Source of the DNA: Methanobacteriota archaeon
Lineage (GTDB): Archaea > Thermoplasmatota > Poseidoniia > Poseidoniales > Thalassarchaeaceae
DNA: 58,921 nt
Reading direction: 5' to 3'
Assembly: GCA_019654055.1 (NCBI GenBank)
Contig: BPDA01000006.1
Location: forward strand, 1-58,921
The notes under the pieces were generated by a model. The model was not told where the DNA came from and did no database searches. It saw only the letters and a list, made by a program, of their open reading frames with translations. Positions 9,347-18,468 of this stretch are shown here, in pieces (the first letter of the stretch is position 1; every line of letters starts with the position of its first letter). Position numbers and translations under genes: made by a program.

Positions 9347-11572
9347 TCATACCGATTCGATGCCTGAGAGACCGTCAGGGCGACGCCGCACGGACTCCAG
9401 ACCGCTCGTCAGCATGGACTCCATGCGACCGTAGTACTGCATCATCTCATCGGTCACCGTCGGGCGCACGCGCCCGATTGCCTCCTCGAAGTGCTTCTTC
9501 GAGACGGTCTTACGCTCAGCTCTCATTGCGATGAGCGCGGCCTCCCTGCATATCGCCTCGATGTCTGCACCAGTGTAGTTCTGCAGGCTCGAAGCCAGAT
9601 CGTACAGTTTGAATCGGCCTAGAGGCATGTCCGCAGTGTGAATCTTTAGAATCTCCTTAATCGATGCGGTATCCGGCGGCGGGATGTGCAGCACCCGCTC
9701 GAACCTGCCGCTGCGCAACAGCGCAGGGTCGATCATCTCGGGACGGTTCGTGGCAGCCACGACGATGACTCCCTCCATGCCCTCCACGCCGTCCATACTG
9801 CTGAGCAGCTGGTTGACGACGCGGTTCATCACGTCGGAGCCCGAGCCGTCACTGGACCGACGCATTCCGGCTATGCTCTCGAACTCATCGAGGAACACGA
9901 TAGAGGGGCTTGACTGCTTGGCCTTCTTGAAGACCTCCCGGACCGCCTTCTCGGACTCGCCGACCCACTTTGAAATCAACTCTGGGCCCTTGATGGTGAT
10001 GAAATTGGCCTTGGCCTCGTTGGCGATTGCCTTGGCTATCAGGGTCTTGCCAGTGCCGGGTGCCCCGAAGAGCACGATTCCCCTAGGCGGGTTGATTCCG
10101 AAGTGCTCGAACATCTCGGGCTTGGTTAGGGGCCACTCGATGCTCTCCTTCAGCCTCTCCTTGACCTCCTCCAGCCCGCCGACCTGGTCCCATGAGACCT
10201 CGGGTACCTCGAGGTAAATCTCGCGCAGCGCGCTCGGCTCAATCTCCTTGATGGCCTGACGGAAGTCGGACATCCTCACCTCCATCTTCTCCAGCACCTC
10301 GGGAGGGATCTGCTCCTCGTCGAGGTCGATCTCGGGCAGGTAGCGACGCAGAGCCTTCATCGCGGACTCGCGGACGAGCGCCGAGATGTCAGCTCCGACG
10401 AAGCCATAGGAGTTATCCAGCAGCCACTCGATCTCGAAGTCATCGCTGATGGGCATGCCACGCGTGTGGATGTTGATAATCTCGGCGCGTCCGTTTTTAT
10501 CCGGGACGCTAATCTCAAGTTCGCGGTCGAAGCGACCGGGGCGCCGCAGAGCGGGGTCGATGGCGTCGCGGCGGTTGGTGGCGCCGATGACGACCACATT
10601 GTCGCGGCCCTGCATTCCATCGAGCAGAGTCAGTAGCTGAGCCACGACCCTGCGCTCCACCTCGCCGGTGACATCCTCACGCTTCGGGGCGATGCTGTCG
10701 AGCTCGTCGATGAAGATGATGGCTGGGGCATTGGCGGCGGCCTCGTCGAATATCTCCCTGAGCTGCTTCTCGCTCTCGCCGTAGTACTTGCTGATGATCT
10801 CAGGGCCGTTAATCGAGGTGAAGTGGGCGTTGGTCTCGGATGCGACCGCCTTCGCGAGCAGGGTCTTTCCAGTCCCAGGAGGGCCATGCAGAAGCACGCC
10901 CTTAGGTGGGTCGATGCCCAGTCGTCTGAAGAGGATTGGGTGCTTCAGCGGCAACTCAATCATCTCCCGGATGTTCCGGAGTTGGTCGCCCAAGCCACCT
11001 ATGTCCTCGTAGGAGATGGTCTGAACCTGTCCCGACTCCTCTTCGTCAATTGGCTCCTCCTTGATTACAATCTCAGTGTCGGGCAGGACCTGGACGATGC
11101 CTTTCGGGTTGGTCGAAACTATTGCGAATGGCAGGGCCTCGGCGAATAGCGTCATGCCGGGGATGAATATGCGGTCGCCGGCCACCACCGGGCGCTTGTT
11201 CAGGCCTCGCCGAGCGAAGCCCTCGATGCCTGGTCCGAAGCGGACCTTCTGCTGCTTAGCCATCACCGGGCTGAGCACTAGACGCTGGCATGGCTGGGTC
11301 TCGACCTTGGTGATGCTGACCCTATCACCGAGACTCACCCCGGCGTTCTTCCTGATGATCCCGTCGATTCTGATAACGCCTAGGTTAGCGTCCTCGGGAC
11401 GGCAGCGCCAGACGATGGCGGCGGTGCGGGACTCGCCGGTGATTTCGACGATGTCGCCTGGCTTGAGGTTAAGCTCGTTGTCAAATGGAACCCGTGCGCG
11501 TCCGTGACCGACGTCGCTCGGGATGGCCTTGGCCACCCTGAGTGTTAGTGATTCAGACGAGTCTTCTGACAC
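9347..11572 (-). CDS. Cdc48/VCP-type AAA+ ATPase
   Basis: A 741-residue double-AAA ATPase that unfolds or extracts proteins, in archaea usually upstream of the proteasome. It has the Cdc48 N-domain (residues 1 to about 190: double-psi barrel start [20 protein letters not shown]), a D1 module with Walker A GPPGTGKT and Walker [10 protein letters not shown], and a D2 module with Walker A GAPGTGKT and Walker [10 protein letters not shown]. Both second regions of homology are present ([20 protein letters not shown] and [20 protein letters not shown]). The start is GTG 11572. It heads a minus-strand group with the PRC-barrel gene. The length and domain order are normal for archaeal Cdc48, and no defect is seen. 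Confidence 0.95.
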   Translation of the reverse strand: MSEDSSESLTLRVAKAIPSDVGHGRARVPFDNELNLKPGDIVEITGESRTAAIVWRCRPEDANLGVIRIDGIIRKNAGVSLGDRVSITKVETQPCQRLVLSPVMAKQQKVRFGPGIEGFARRGLNKRPVVAGDRIFIPGMTLFAEALPFAIVSTNPKGIVQVLPDTEIVIKEEPIDEEESGQVQTISYEDIGGLGDQLRNIREMIELPLKHPILFRRLGIDPPKGVLLHGPPGTGKTLLAKAVASETNAHFTSINGPEIISKYYGESEKQLREIFDEAAANAPAIIFIDELDSIAPKREDVTGEVERRVVAQLLTLLDGMQGRDNVVVIGATNRRDAIDPALRRPGRFDRELEISVPDKNGRAEIINIHTRGMPISDDFEIEWLLDNSYGFVGADISALVRESAMKALRRYLPEIDLDEEQIPPEVLEKMEVRMSDFRQAIKEIEPSALREIYLEVPEVSWDQVGGLEEVKERLKESIEWPLTKPEMFEHFGINPPRGIVLFGAPGTGKTLIAKAIANEAKANFITIKGPELISKWVGESEKAVREVFKKAKQSSPSIVFLDEFESIAGMRRSSDGSGSDVMNRVVNQLLSSMDGVEGMEGVIVVAATNRPEMIDPALLRSGRFERVLHIPPPDTASIKEILKIHTADMPLGRFKLYDLASSLQNYTGADIEAICREAALIAMRAERKTVSKKHFEEAIGRVRPTVTDEMMQYYGRMESMLTSGLESVRRRPDGLSGIESV

Positions 11573-11716
11573 AACGGCACGCCCCTAGCAGGCACTCTTC
11601 GGTTGTGAGCCTAGTTAAACCTACCAACATCGAGGTGTCCCGGAGGCTTGAACGGTTATCGGAACGAAGGGAGCGGATGAGTAGGATTCATGGCGTAAGG
11701 GTGATTCGCGTGGGCC

Positions 11717-13346
11717 ATGACCCATGTGCTCGAGACCGGTTTCGAAGTGATGGAGGGCGAGAATCCGAACGGGAGCCCGAAGATCCGGGGGTACAACATC
11801 GTGAACGGGCAGTTGACCGAGGCGAAGGACGGCGCCACCTACGAGAGTCGGAACCCCGCTTGGCTCGACGACTGCGTGGGCGAGTTCCCCCTCTCGACCA
11901 AAGAGGATGTTCACGCAGCGCTGCAGGCCGCTCGGACCGCGTTCCCGGGGTGGGCGGCGACCCCCGCGCCCACGCGCGGGCAGATAATCGGCAACATGGG
12001 CCGGCTCCTGATGGAGTACAAGGACGACATAGTAAGGCTGGAGAGCCGGGAGATCGGCAAGACCCTGAAAGAGTCCGGGGGCGAAGTCCAGGAGGCAATC
12101 GATACCTGCCTGTTCTTCCAGTCGGAGGGACGCAGGCTGTACGGTCAGACAGTCAACTCGGAGCTGCCTGACAAGGAGCTCTTCACCTACCGCAGACCGC
12201 TAGGCGTCTGCGGCATCATCAACGCCTGCAACTTCCCCGCAGCAGTGCCTTTCTGGAAGATGATACCGGCCATCATGTGTGGCAACACCTGTGTCTGGAA
12301 GTCGCCTCAGGACTCGCCGCTGCTCTCGTTCATGCTGACACGGATTATGCACGAGGCTGGCCTGCCTGATGGCGTCATCAACCTCATCCACGGCAAGGGA
12401 AGCGGGGCCGGGGCAACACCTCGTCGACGCGGTCGACGAGGGACTTGTAAACAAAATCAGCTTCACCGGCTCGACACCGGTCGGCAAGATGATCGGCGAG
12501 ATCTGCGGTCGCAACCTAGTCTCGTGCTCGCTCGAACTGGGTGGCAAGAATCCACTCGTGGTGATGCCCTCGGCCAATCTGGACAACGCCGTCGAAGGGG
12601 CATATTGGGCCGGCTTCGGGACCGCGGGACAGCGTTGCACGAGCCTTGGCAATCTTATCATCCACGAGGACGTCTACGACGAGTTCATGTCGAAGTTCAT
12701 GACAAAGGTTGAGTCGACGAGCATCGGCGACTCGATGCGTTACGATGACGTTCTGTATGGCCCGATGCTCTCCGAGAGGTACGCAAAGGATTTCCTGAGG
12801 GACCTCGGCATGTGCGAGTCTAGCGGTGCCACGAAGTTATGGGGCGAAGGCATGATCACCAACGACAACAAGCCGACCAACTTCCTAGGTGACGCTTCCG
12901 AGGGCGCCTACATGTGGCCGCACGTCTACGCTGACGTGACCGAGGACATGGAGTGCTTCCACGAGGAGATCTTGGGGCCGGTCGTCACAGTGGTCAAGGC
13001 CAGGGACTTCGACCACGCACTACACCTCGCCAATGCCTCTCCATACGGGCTGTCGAGCGCCTGCTACACTAATGACCGGCTCGAGGCATACCGATTCAAG
13101 ACCGGTATCAAGGCCGGGATGACCGGGATCAATAACTCCACCACCGGGGCTGAGGCTCACCTGCCGTTCGGCGGTGTCAAGGGCAGCGGCAACGGCACCC
13201 GCGAGTCTGGGATTTGGGTCATCGAGGCGTACTCGTACTGGCATGCTGTCAACGACGAGCTCTCGGGCAAGTTGCAACTGGCCCAGATGGACGTCGACGA
13301 GGTTCACATCGAGGAAGCCGACGCTGATTACGCTGGTCTGGCCTAG
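11717..13346 (+). CDS. NAD(P)-dependent aldehyde dehydrogenase (frameshifted)
   Basis: ALDH-superfamily enzyme of about 542 residues that oxidises an aldehyde to the acid. Visible features are the NACNFPAAVPFWKM segment, the nucleotide site ISFTGSTPVGK, the general base in LELGGKNPLVV, the catalytic cysteine in GTAGQRCTS, and EEILGPVV and PFGGVKGSGNGTRESG near the end. The general look is closest to semialdehyde-type ALDHs, but the substrate cannot be fixed from sequence alone. One extra G in GCCGGGGCAAC near 12415 breaks the frame; removing it joins GKGSGAG to QHLVDAVDEG. ATG 11717 is chosen because the N-terminal domain begins soon after. The stop overlaps the stop of the convergent zinc-ribbon gene (CTAG). 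Confidence 0.9.
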
Positions 13347-13450
13347 AGCAGAGGTTCGCCGCACCTCGGGCAGGGCAGCCCGGGCAGCCACGCGCCAGGC
13401 ATGTGGCCGCAGTTGAGGCAGATCGAAGTCTCGATGTCCTCCCCGATCAT
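13343..13450 (-). CDS. 35-residue zinc-ribbon microprotein
   Basis: A very short gene beginning ATG at 13450 and reading MIGEDIETSICLNCGHM up to the end CPRCGEPLL. Two CxxC knuckles (CLNC and CPRC, 12 residues apart) make a rubredoxin or zinc-ribbon metal site with little else around it. I trust it because the codons between the knuckles form a coherent zinc-ribbon sequence and its stop shares the CTAG tetranucleotide with the aldehyde dehydrogenase stop, as at several other convergent pairs here. No function is known. It may bind a larger partner or nucleic acid. Confidence 0.6.
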   Translation of the reverse strand: MIGEDIETSICLNCGHMPGAWLPGLPCPRCGEPLL

Positions 13451-13494
13451 GATTGGCTATTGGGGATGAGTGTCTTGAACCTTGCACCGATGGT

Positions 13495-13513
13495 TGAGTC
13501 CCAAAGGGACTCA
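13495..13513 (+). repeat. Perfect inverted repeat upstream of sdhC
   Basis: Arms TGAGTCCC and GGGACTCA (8 bp) around an AAA loop, 45 bases before the sdhC start. A second shorter palindrome, TCCC-TTAT-GGGA, follows at 13519–13530. The core GTCCC/GGGAC is the same as in the large inverted repeat before nuoA, the head of the complex I operon. Confidence 0.6.
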
Positions 13514-13558
13514 TGCAATCCCTTATGGGACTAGGACCGCGCGCTGCGGACATCAGGG

Positions 13559-14434
13559 ATGCACATGAGTCAGGGCGTCAAACTCCCGCTCCCGATGAAG
13601 AAGGGGCTCGGCGCCACGGACCGTGTCGATGACTGGTGGAAAGGGCCGACGGCGATGGCCGCTTATCTCGGGATCATGATCGTGTACGCCACCTGGCGCG
13701 GCTTCATGGAAGCCGACTTCTGGATCTTCGAGGATTTCGGCAGGAGCGCTGGTACCCAGACGATGGCTATCGAGAGCGAGGGCAGCCACGTTCTCAGCCC
13801 GCTGTTCAGCCCCCTAGTACTGCCTGGTGAGAACGAGCTCGGGTCGATGGTGCCCTTGGCTCTGGCTTGGATGTCGCCGGCGATGTTCATCCTGATCTTC
13901 CCCGCTGGCTTCAGGGGGACGTGTTACTACTACCGCAAGGCGTACTATCGCGCCTTCATGCAGCAGCCCACCGGATGCGCCGTCTCTAAGCCTTGGAACG
14001 AGTACAGCGGGGAGACTGGTCTGCTGCTGGTCCAGAACCTGCATCGCTATTTCCTGTACGCGGCTATCGCCTACCTGCCGATACTGTCCTACGACGTCTG
14101 GTTGTCAGTCAACTTCCACGACGTTGCAAGCCACGCCCACTCGTACGGCGTCTCGGTGGGCTCGCTGGTTCTCGCTGCCAACGTCATTGCCCTCTCTGGC
14201 TACACCTTCGGATGCCATGCCTTCCGACATCTGGTGGGAGGGGGCTCAGACCTTTGGACCGAGAACTCGCGACCGACGCTGAGGTACCGTATGTGGAGGT
14301 TCTCGACGTGGTTCAACGAGTACCACAAGGAATGGGCGCTCTACTCCCTGTTCATCGTCATGTTCGCTGACCTCTACATCTACGCCTGTACCATGGGCTG
14401 GCTGACTGACATCGTGCTGTGGGGTGGCTTGTGA
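13559..14434 (+). CDS. sdhC: Succinate dehydrogenase membrane anchor subunit
   Basis: A 291-residue integral membrane protein that anchors succinate dehydrogenase and passes electrons to the quinone pool. It has five or so hydrophobic helices and the striking segments AGFRGTCYYYRKAYYRAF, VQNLHRYFLYAAIAYLP and YTFGCHAFRHLVGGGSD, which I recall from the single large anchor of actinobacterial Sdh1-type enzymes rather than from the paired SdhC/SdhD of proteobacteria. Histidines in LHRYFL and CHAFRHL are candidate haem ligands. Its stop and the next start overlap (TGATG at 14432–14436), tying it to the flavoprotein gene. ATG 13559 or ATG 13565 could be the start. An inverted-repeat region precedes it. 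Confidence 0.82.
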   Translation: MHMSQGVKLPLPMKKGLGATDRVDDWWKGPTAMAAYLGIMIVYATWRGFMEADFWIFEDFGRSAGTQTMAIESEGSHVLSPLFSPLVLPGENELGSMVPLALAWMSPAMFILIFPAGFRGTCYYYRKAYYRAFMQQPTGCAVSKPWNEYSGETGLLLVQNLHRYFLYAAIAYLPILSYDVWLSVNFHDVASHAHSYGVSVGSLVLAANVIALSGYTFGCHAFRHLVGGGSDLWTENSRPTLRYRMWRFSTWFNEYHKEWALYSLFIVMFADLYIYACTMGWLTDIVLWGGL

Positions 14435-17025
14435 TGGATGAGGTGTTGACACACGAGCACGATGTCGTCGTCATCGGCGCCGGTGGCGCCGGGCTGCGCG
14501 CCGCCATCGAGGCCAGCGCTGCCGGGGTGAGCGTCGCGATGATTTGCAAGTCTATGCTAGGCAAGGCGCATACCGTGATGGCCGAGGGTGGTGCGGCCGC
14601 GGCGCTCGCTAACAAGGATCACCGCGACTCGTGGCAGACCCACTTCCGTGACACGATGAAGGGTGGCAAGTACCTCGGGGACTGGCGGATGGCCCAGATT
14701 CATGCGCAGCAGTCGCCAGACAGGATTCGTGAGCTCGAGCAGTGGGGCGCCGTCTTCGACCGGACGCCGAAGGGATTGACCAGCCAGCGCAACTTCGGCG
14801 GCCACACCTACCCGAGGCTGGCCCACATCGGCGATGCCACAGGCCTCGAGTTGATTCGTACCCTGCAGCAGAAGGGTGTCCACATGGGTATGGACGTGTT
14901 CATGGAGTTCACCGTGCGCAGGCTGTTCAAGACCGACGGGCGTATCTCCGGATGCTTCGCATACGACCGTAACGACGGAACGCTGCACGTATTCAAGGCC
15001 AAGACGGTGGTACTGGCGACGGGAGGCATAACGCGCTGCTGGGAAGTCTGCTCGGGCTCGTGGGAGTACACCGGCGAGGGTCATGCCATCGCATACTGGG
15101 CAGGAGCCAAGATGGGTGACATGGAGTTCGTCCAGTTCCACCCGACGGGGATGATTTGGCCACCCTCGGTAAAGGGTATCCTCGTCACCGAGGGAGTGCG
15201 GGGGGAAGGCGGAGTGCTGCGCAACTCCGAGGGTGACCGTTTCATGTTCGACTACGTTCCCGAGATGTACGCGGACGAGTTCGCCGACACCGAGGAGGAG
15301 GCACTGGCGTGGGTCGACGAGGTAATCTCGGGTCAGCTCGCCACCAAGCGCCGGCCTCCAGAACTCCTGACTCGAGACGTCGTAGCCAAGGCGATCAACA
15401 GCGAGCGGGGGGCGGGCAGAGCCTCCGAGCACGGCGGCGCCTACCTCGACATATCCTGGAGGGACGAGGACGAGGTCAGGAAGAAGCTTCCAGGGATGTA
15501 CCACCAGTTCAAGGAGCTCGCCGCCGTGGACATCACCAAGCAGCCGATGGAGGTCGGCCCGACCGCTCACTACGTGATGGGCGGGGTGAAGGTCGACCCC
15601 TACACTCAGGAGACGTCGGTGCCGGGACTGTACGCGGCCGGCGAAGTCGCCACGGGACTGCACGGAGCCAACCGCCTTGGCGGCAACTCGCTGTCTGACC
15701 TAATCGTGTTCGGCAGAATCGCTGGCGAGCAGGCCGCGGAAGCGTCCAAGCAGATGGGGTACTTCGCGGGCATAGACCAAGCGGAAATCGACGAAGTCGT
15801 CACCGAGACGCTGGCTCCGCTGAGCCGCGAGGGAGGGGAGAACCCGGCGAAGGTGGTCAGCGACCTACGCGAGATGATGCAGGACAAGGCCGGAATCATC
15901 AGGACCAGGGATCTGCTCCTGGAGTCGCTTTCAGACTTGGACAAATTAGAGAGACGGGCTAACATCACCTCACCCGGAGGGGGCAGGACGTACAACCCGG
16001 GCTGGCATCAGGCGCTGGAGCTTTCGGCGATGATCGACGTCAGTCGAATGTGCGCTCTGGCAGCACTGAGGAGAGAGGAAAGCCGGGGTGCTCACACCAG
16101 AGACGACTTCCCGGAAACCGACCACTCGCACTGGGGCAAGGTGAACAGCGTCATCTCAATGGGTGATGATGGTTCCATGGACATCGCCTACTCATCGTAT
16201 CCCGAGATTGCTGAGGAGTTAAAGTCGCTGCTGGACGCGGACGACCTGCATGAGGGGGGGGTCCTGATGGACGAGGTGACGTTCAGGGTCTTCAGGGGTG
16301 AGCCCGATGCCGACGGTGAGCCGTTCGGCCAGATGATCGACTACACCGTCACCCTCGACGAGGGGATGGTAGTGCTCGATGTCATCCACAGGATCCAGGC
16401 CGAGCAGGCCCCGGACCTGTCATGCCGCTGGAACTGCAAGGCGGGCAAGTGCGGCTCATGCAGCGCTGAGGTCAACGGCAAGCCGAAGTTGATGTGTATG
16501 ACCAGAATGGAGGACGTCCTCGAGGAGACTCCGGACGGAGAGCCGGTCCTCGTCAAGCCGATGCAGGCCTTCCCCTTGACCAAGGATCTGGTGACCGACG
16601 CCTCGTGGGCCTATGATATGGATCGCAGGATCACTCCAATCAGCGGCCCAGAGGAGTCCGACTGGGAGTTCCGCCAAGAGGAGGCTGACCGGCTGCAGGA
16701 GTTCCGCTCGTGCATAGAGTGCATGCTATGCGTCAATACCTGCCACGTGCTTCGCGAGCATCAGATGTTCGACGATTTCGCCGGACCACGCTTCTTCGTG
16801 CGTCTGGCCGGGCTTGAGATGCACCCACTGGACACAGAAAGCCGAATCCCTGAGATCAAGGATGACTTCGGTATCGGCTACTGCAACATCACCAAGTGCT
16901 GCACTGAGGTATGTCCAGCGGGAATCAACATCACGGACAACGCGATCATCCCCCTCAAGGAGAGGGTCGTGACCGAGTTCTACGACCCGCTCGTCATGCT
17001 AACGCGCAAGTTCCGCTCGGACTGA
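14434..17025 (+). CDS. sdhA/sdhB: Succinate dehydrogenase flavoprotein and iron–sulfur subunits in one reading frame (SdhA–SdhB)
   Basis: Oxidises succinate to fumarate and passes electrons through FAD and three iron–sulfur clusters. Residues 1 to about 600 are SdhA: Rossmann VVVIGAGGAGLRAAIEA, the covalent-FAD histidine in GKAHTVMAEGG, substrate-site HYVMGG, and GLHGANRLGGNSL. From residue 612 (MDEVTFRVFRG) the sequence is SdhB: [2Fe-2S] site CKAGKCGSC plus a later Cys in KLMC, [4Fe-4S] site CIECMLCVNTC, and the third-cluster site CNITKCCTEVCP. The reading frame is continuous at 863 residues from ATG 14434. However, the junction is an 8-G run (16254–16261), and one G fewer would give an SdhA stop overlapping an SdhB ATG as TGATG. 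Given the many indels here, two separate genes are quite possible. Confidence 0.92.
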   Translation: MDEVLTHEHDVVVIGAGGAGLRAAIEASAAGVSVAMICKSMLGKAHTVMAEGGAAAALANKDHRDSWQTHFRDTMKGGKYLGDWRMAQIHAQQSPDRIRELEQWGAVFDRTPKGLTSQRNFGGHTYPRLAHIGDATGLELIRTLQQKGVHMGMDVFMEFTVRRLFKTDGRISGCFAYDRNDGTLHVFKAKTVVLATGGITRCWEVCSGSWEYTGEGHAIAYWAGAKMGDMEFVQFHPTGMIWPPSVKGILVTEGVRGEGGVLRNSEGDRFMFDYVPEMYADEFADTEEEALAWVDEVISGQLATKRRPPELLTRDVVAKAINSERGAGRASEHGGAYLDISWRDEDEVRKKLPGMYHQFKELAAVDITKQPMEVGPTAHYVMGGVKVDPYTQETSVPGLYAAGEVATGLHGANRLGGNSLSDLIVFGRIAGEQAAEASKQMGYFAGIDQAEIDEVVTETLAPLSREGGENPAKVVSDLREMMQDKAGIIRTRDLLLESLSDLDKLERRANITSPGGGRTYNPGWHQALELSAMIDVSRMCALAALRREESRGAHTRDDFPETDHSHWGKVNSVISMGDDGSMDIAYSSYPEIAEELKSLLDADDLHEGGVLMDEVTFRVFRGEPDADGEPFGQMIDYTVTLDEGMVVLDVIHRIQAEQAPDLSCRWNCKAGKCGSCSAEVNGKPKLMCMTRMEDVLEETPDGEPVLVKPMQAFPLTKDLVTDASWAYDMDRRITPISGPEESDWEFRQEEADRLQEFRSCIECMLCVNTCHVLREHQMFDDFAGPRFFVRLAGLEMHPLDTESRIPEIKDDFGIGYCNITKCCTEVCPAGINITDNAIIPLKERVVTEFYDPLVMLTRKFRSD

Positions 17026-17099
17026 TTCGGGACGGGGTAGAGGCTCCGCTCTCAGGTGGGGTAGAATCCGTACCGGCGACCAAGAGAGTGCCAAAGCGC

Positions 17100-17363
17100 C
17101 TAGATGCGCTTTGTTCCACTCTTCTTGACGTTCGCCTTCTTGATTCTAGCCGGTAGCCATGCAGGCCCATTCTTGGGCTTGTTCACCATCTCAGTCCAGC
17201 CAGAGAAGCAGTGGACCTTGTTGGTCCCGCGCTCCCTCAGCTCTATGTCGGTGTGTCCGCGCGTGGCCGCCTTGAGGGCTGCACCGCGTGGCTGCTTGCT
17301 AACGAACACCTGCGTGGTGTCGCTACCGCCTTCCATCAGTACGAAGTATTTCTTTCCAGACAT
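17100..17363 (-). CDS. MC1-family chromatin protein
   Basis: An 87-residue DNA-bending architectural protein of the archaeal MC1 family. The characteristic run is visible: YFVLMEGG near the start, FVSKQPRGAALKAATRG, DIELRERGTNKVHCFSGW, and NKPKNGPAWLPARIKKANVKK at the basic end. These match the MC1 core in which arginine, lysine, tryptophan and proline residues line the DNA-bending surface. The start ATG 17363 follows a GGAGG located ten bases upstream. A TATA-like AGTATAG lies farther upstream at about 17427–17433 on the minus strand. Its 3' end faces the sdh operon with a gap of about 75 bases. Confidence 0.9.
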   Translation of the reverse strand: MSGKKYFVLMEGGSDTTQVFVSKQPRGAALKAATRGHTDIELRERGTNKVHCFSGWTEMVNKPKNGPAWLPARIKKANVKKSGTKRI

Positions 17364-17478
17364 GAAGCAATTCCTCCGCTCCGCGCGCTTTCAGGAGGGA
17401 TAATGAAGTTATGGGAGGAAAAACGCTATACTGCGCCTCAATTCAGGGGTTTTACCAAATCCCAAGGGGGTCGAAATC

Positions 17479-17733
17479 TTACATTTCGGCGCAGGCTAGG
17501 GTCTTGGTATTGACCACTCCGGGAATGGATCGGATGGATTCGACGACTTTTCGGGCAATGTCGCCCATGTCGTCGCCCTCGACCTTGACGATCAGATCGT
17601 AGTCGCCGAAGAGTAGGTTGGCGTCGGTGACGCATCCTAAGCTGGTGGCTGCGTCGCACACGCTCGACTCCGAGCCCGGCTCGACGTTGATCAGCACGTA
17701 TCCGACTGACATGTCCAAACCCAAGTAAGCCAT
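17479..17733 (-). CDS. Stand-alone Lrp/AsnC ligand-binding (RAM) domain protein
   Basis: An 84-residue protein that matches the C-terminal amino-acid-sensing domain of Lrp/AsnC regulators without the helix-turn-helix. Family landmarks are GYVLINVEPGSE, VTDANLLFGDYDLIVKVEGDD, and RSIPGVVNTKTLACAEM. Such proteins assemble into octamers and bind small ligands; they may modulate full-length Lrp proteins or enzymes. Internal ATG 17712 (MSVGYVLINVE) is a good alternative start, since the family commonly begins there. It is divergent from the macro-domain gene and shares its upstream region, which holds an inverted repeat at 17796–17813. Confidence 0.82.
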   Translation of the reverse strand: MAYLGLDMSVGYVLINVEPGSESSVCDAATSLGCVTDANLLFGDYDLIVKVEGDDMGDIARKVVESIRSIPGVVNTKTLACAEM

Positions 17734-17795
17734 CGCGAATCAAGGTTGCCTACTCCATTGGGTTGGTGGCGATGCCCGATGAATAGATATCCTAT

Positions 17796-17813
17796 GGCCC
17801 CACCTTGTGGGCC
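17796..17813 (+). repeat. Near-perfect inverted repeat ending at the macro-domain start
   Basis: GGCC-C-CAC and GTGGGCC pair around a CTT loop with one extra C. If that C is one of the homopolymer errors common in this sequence, the arms are a perfect 7 bp. The repeat ends one base before ATG 17815. Confidence 0.45.
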
Positions 17814-17814
17814 T

Positions 17815-18456
17815 ATGGCAGAGGTGGTTATCGTTCGCGAGTGCCAGCATGGTCAGGTACGTGTCGTATTGGGCAATCTGGCTCGCGTGGAGGGTGATGT
17901 CATGGTCGTCCCGGCCAACAACAGACTGGCTGGGCGCGAGGGGCTCGACGAGAAGCTGCAACAGGCCGCGGGGCCCGAACTCAGGGAGTTCTGCGCCGGG
18001 ATTGCTAGGGAGCGCCAAAAATCAAACCTGCAGCCGTGCGGAGTGGGTGAAGCGGTCACAACGCCCCCGTTCAACCCCCCTGCCAAGCACCTGGTTCACG
18101 TCGTCGGCCCCGACTGCAGGAGGCCTACCCAGGACAACTTCAGGCGAGAGCTGCTGAAGAAGTCGTACGATGCACTGTTCGAGGCCGTCGAGAAACTCGA
18201 GCCGCGCGAGACCTTGGTCACCCCTCCTCTCGGAATGGATGTCTTCGCCTATCCTCACAGAGAGGGTGCGCGAATGACGATGGAGATCGTCCTCCAGTGG
18301 ATGGACGGGGAGGACGACCCCGGGGTCGACATGGTCCTGATTGTCACGGACGAGAACAACTTCTTGACCAACATGAAGACAGTCTACCGCGAGAGCGAGG
18401 ATCGATTTCCCGGGGTCGACAGGACTCGCGAATACCGAAAGGGCAAGTTCGAGTGA
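17815..18456 (+). CDS. Macro-domain protein (ADP-ribose binding)
   Basis: A 213-residue protein of the macro-domain family, which binds or hydrolyses ADP-ribose derivatives. The ligand-binding signature is visible as VVPANNRLAGREGLDEKLQQAAG, followed by CGVGEAVTTPPF, HLVHVVGP and LVTPPLGMDVFAYP; the Asn pair and the glycine-rich turns match the ADP-ribose pocket. I start at ATG 17815 (MAEVVIVREC) because the upstream frame (17746 onward) crosses the inverted repeat and lacks family features. It is divergent from the Lrp-type sensor gene and about 45 bases upstream of hjc on the same strand. Confidence 0.82.
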   Translation: MAEVVIVRECQHGQVRVVLGNLARVEGDVMVVPANNRLAGREGLDEKLQQAAGPELREFCAGIARERQKSNLQPCGVGEAVTTPPFNPPAKHLVHVVGPDCRRPTQDNFRRELLKKSYDALFEAVEKLEPRETLVTPPLGMDVFAYPHREGARMTMEIVLQWMDGEDDPGVDMVLIVTDENNFLTNMKTVYRESEDRFPGVDRTREYRKGKFE

Positions 18457-18468
18457 GACTCGACCAAT

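Noticed and set aside
14477-14492. GGCGCC-GGT-GGCGCC hairpin inside the flavoprotein gene
   Set aside because: It lies in the codons of the glycine-rich FAD-binding motif (GAGGAG), which naturally repeats GGCGCC; not a regulatory repeat.
14557-15663. Long open frame on the minus strand over sdhA (368 residues)
   Set aside because: Antisense shadow of a GC-rich conserved gene; the plus-strand reading carries all SdhA motifs and the shadow has none.
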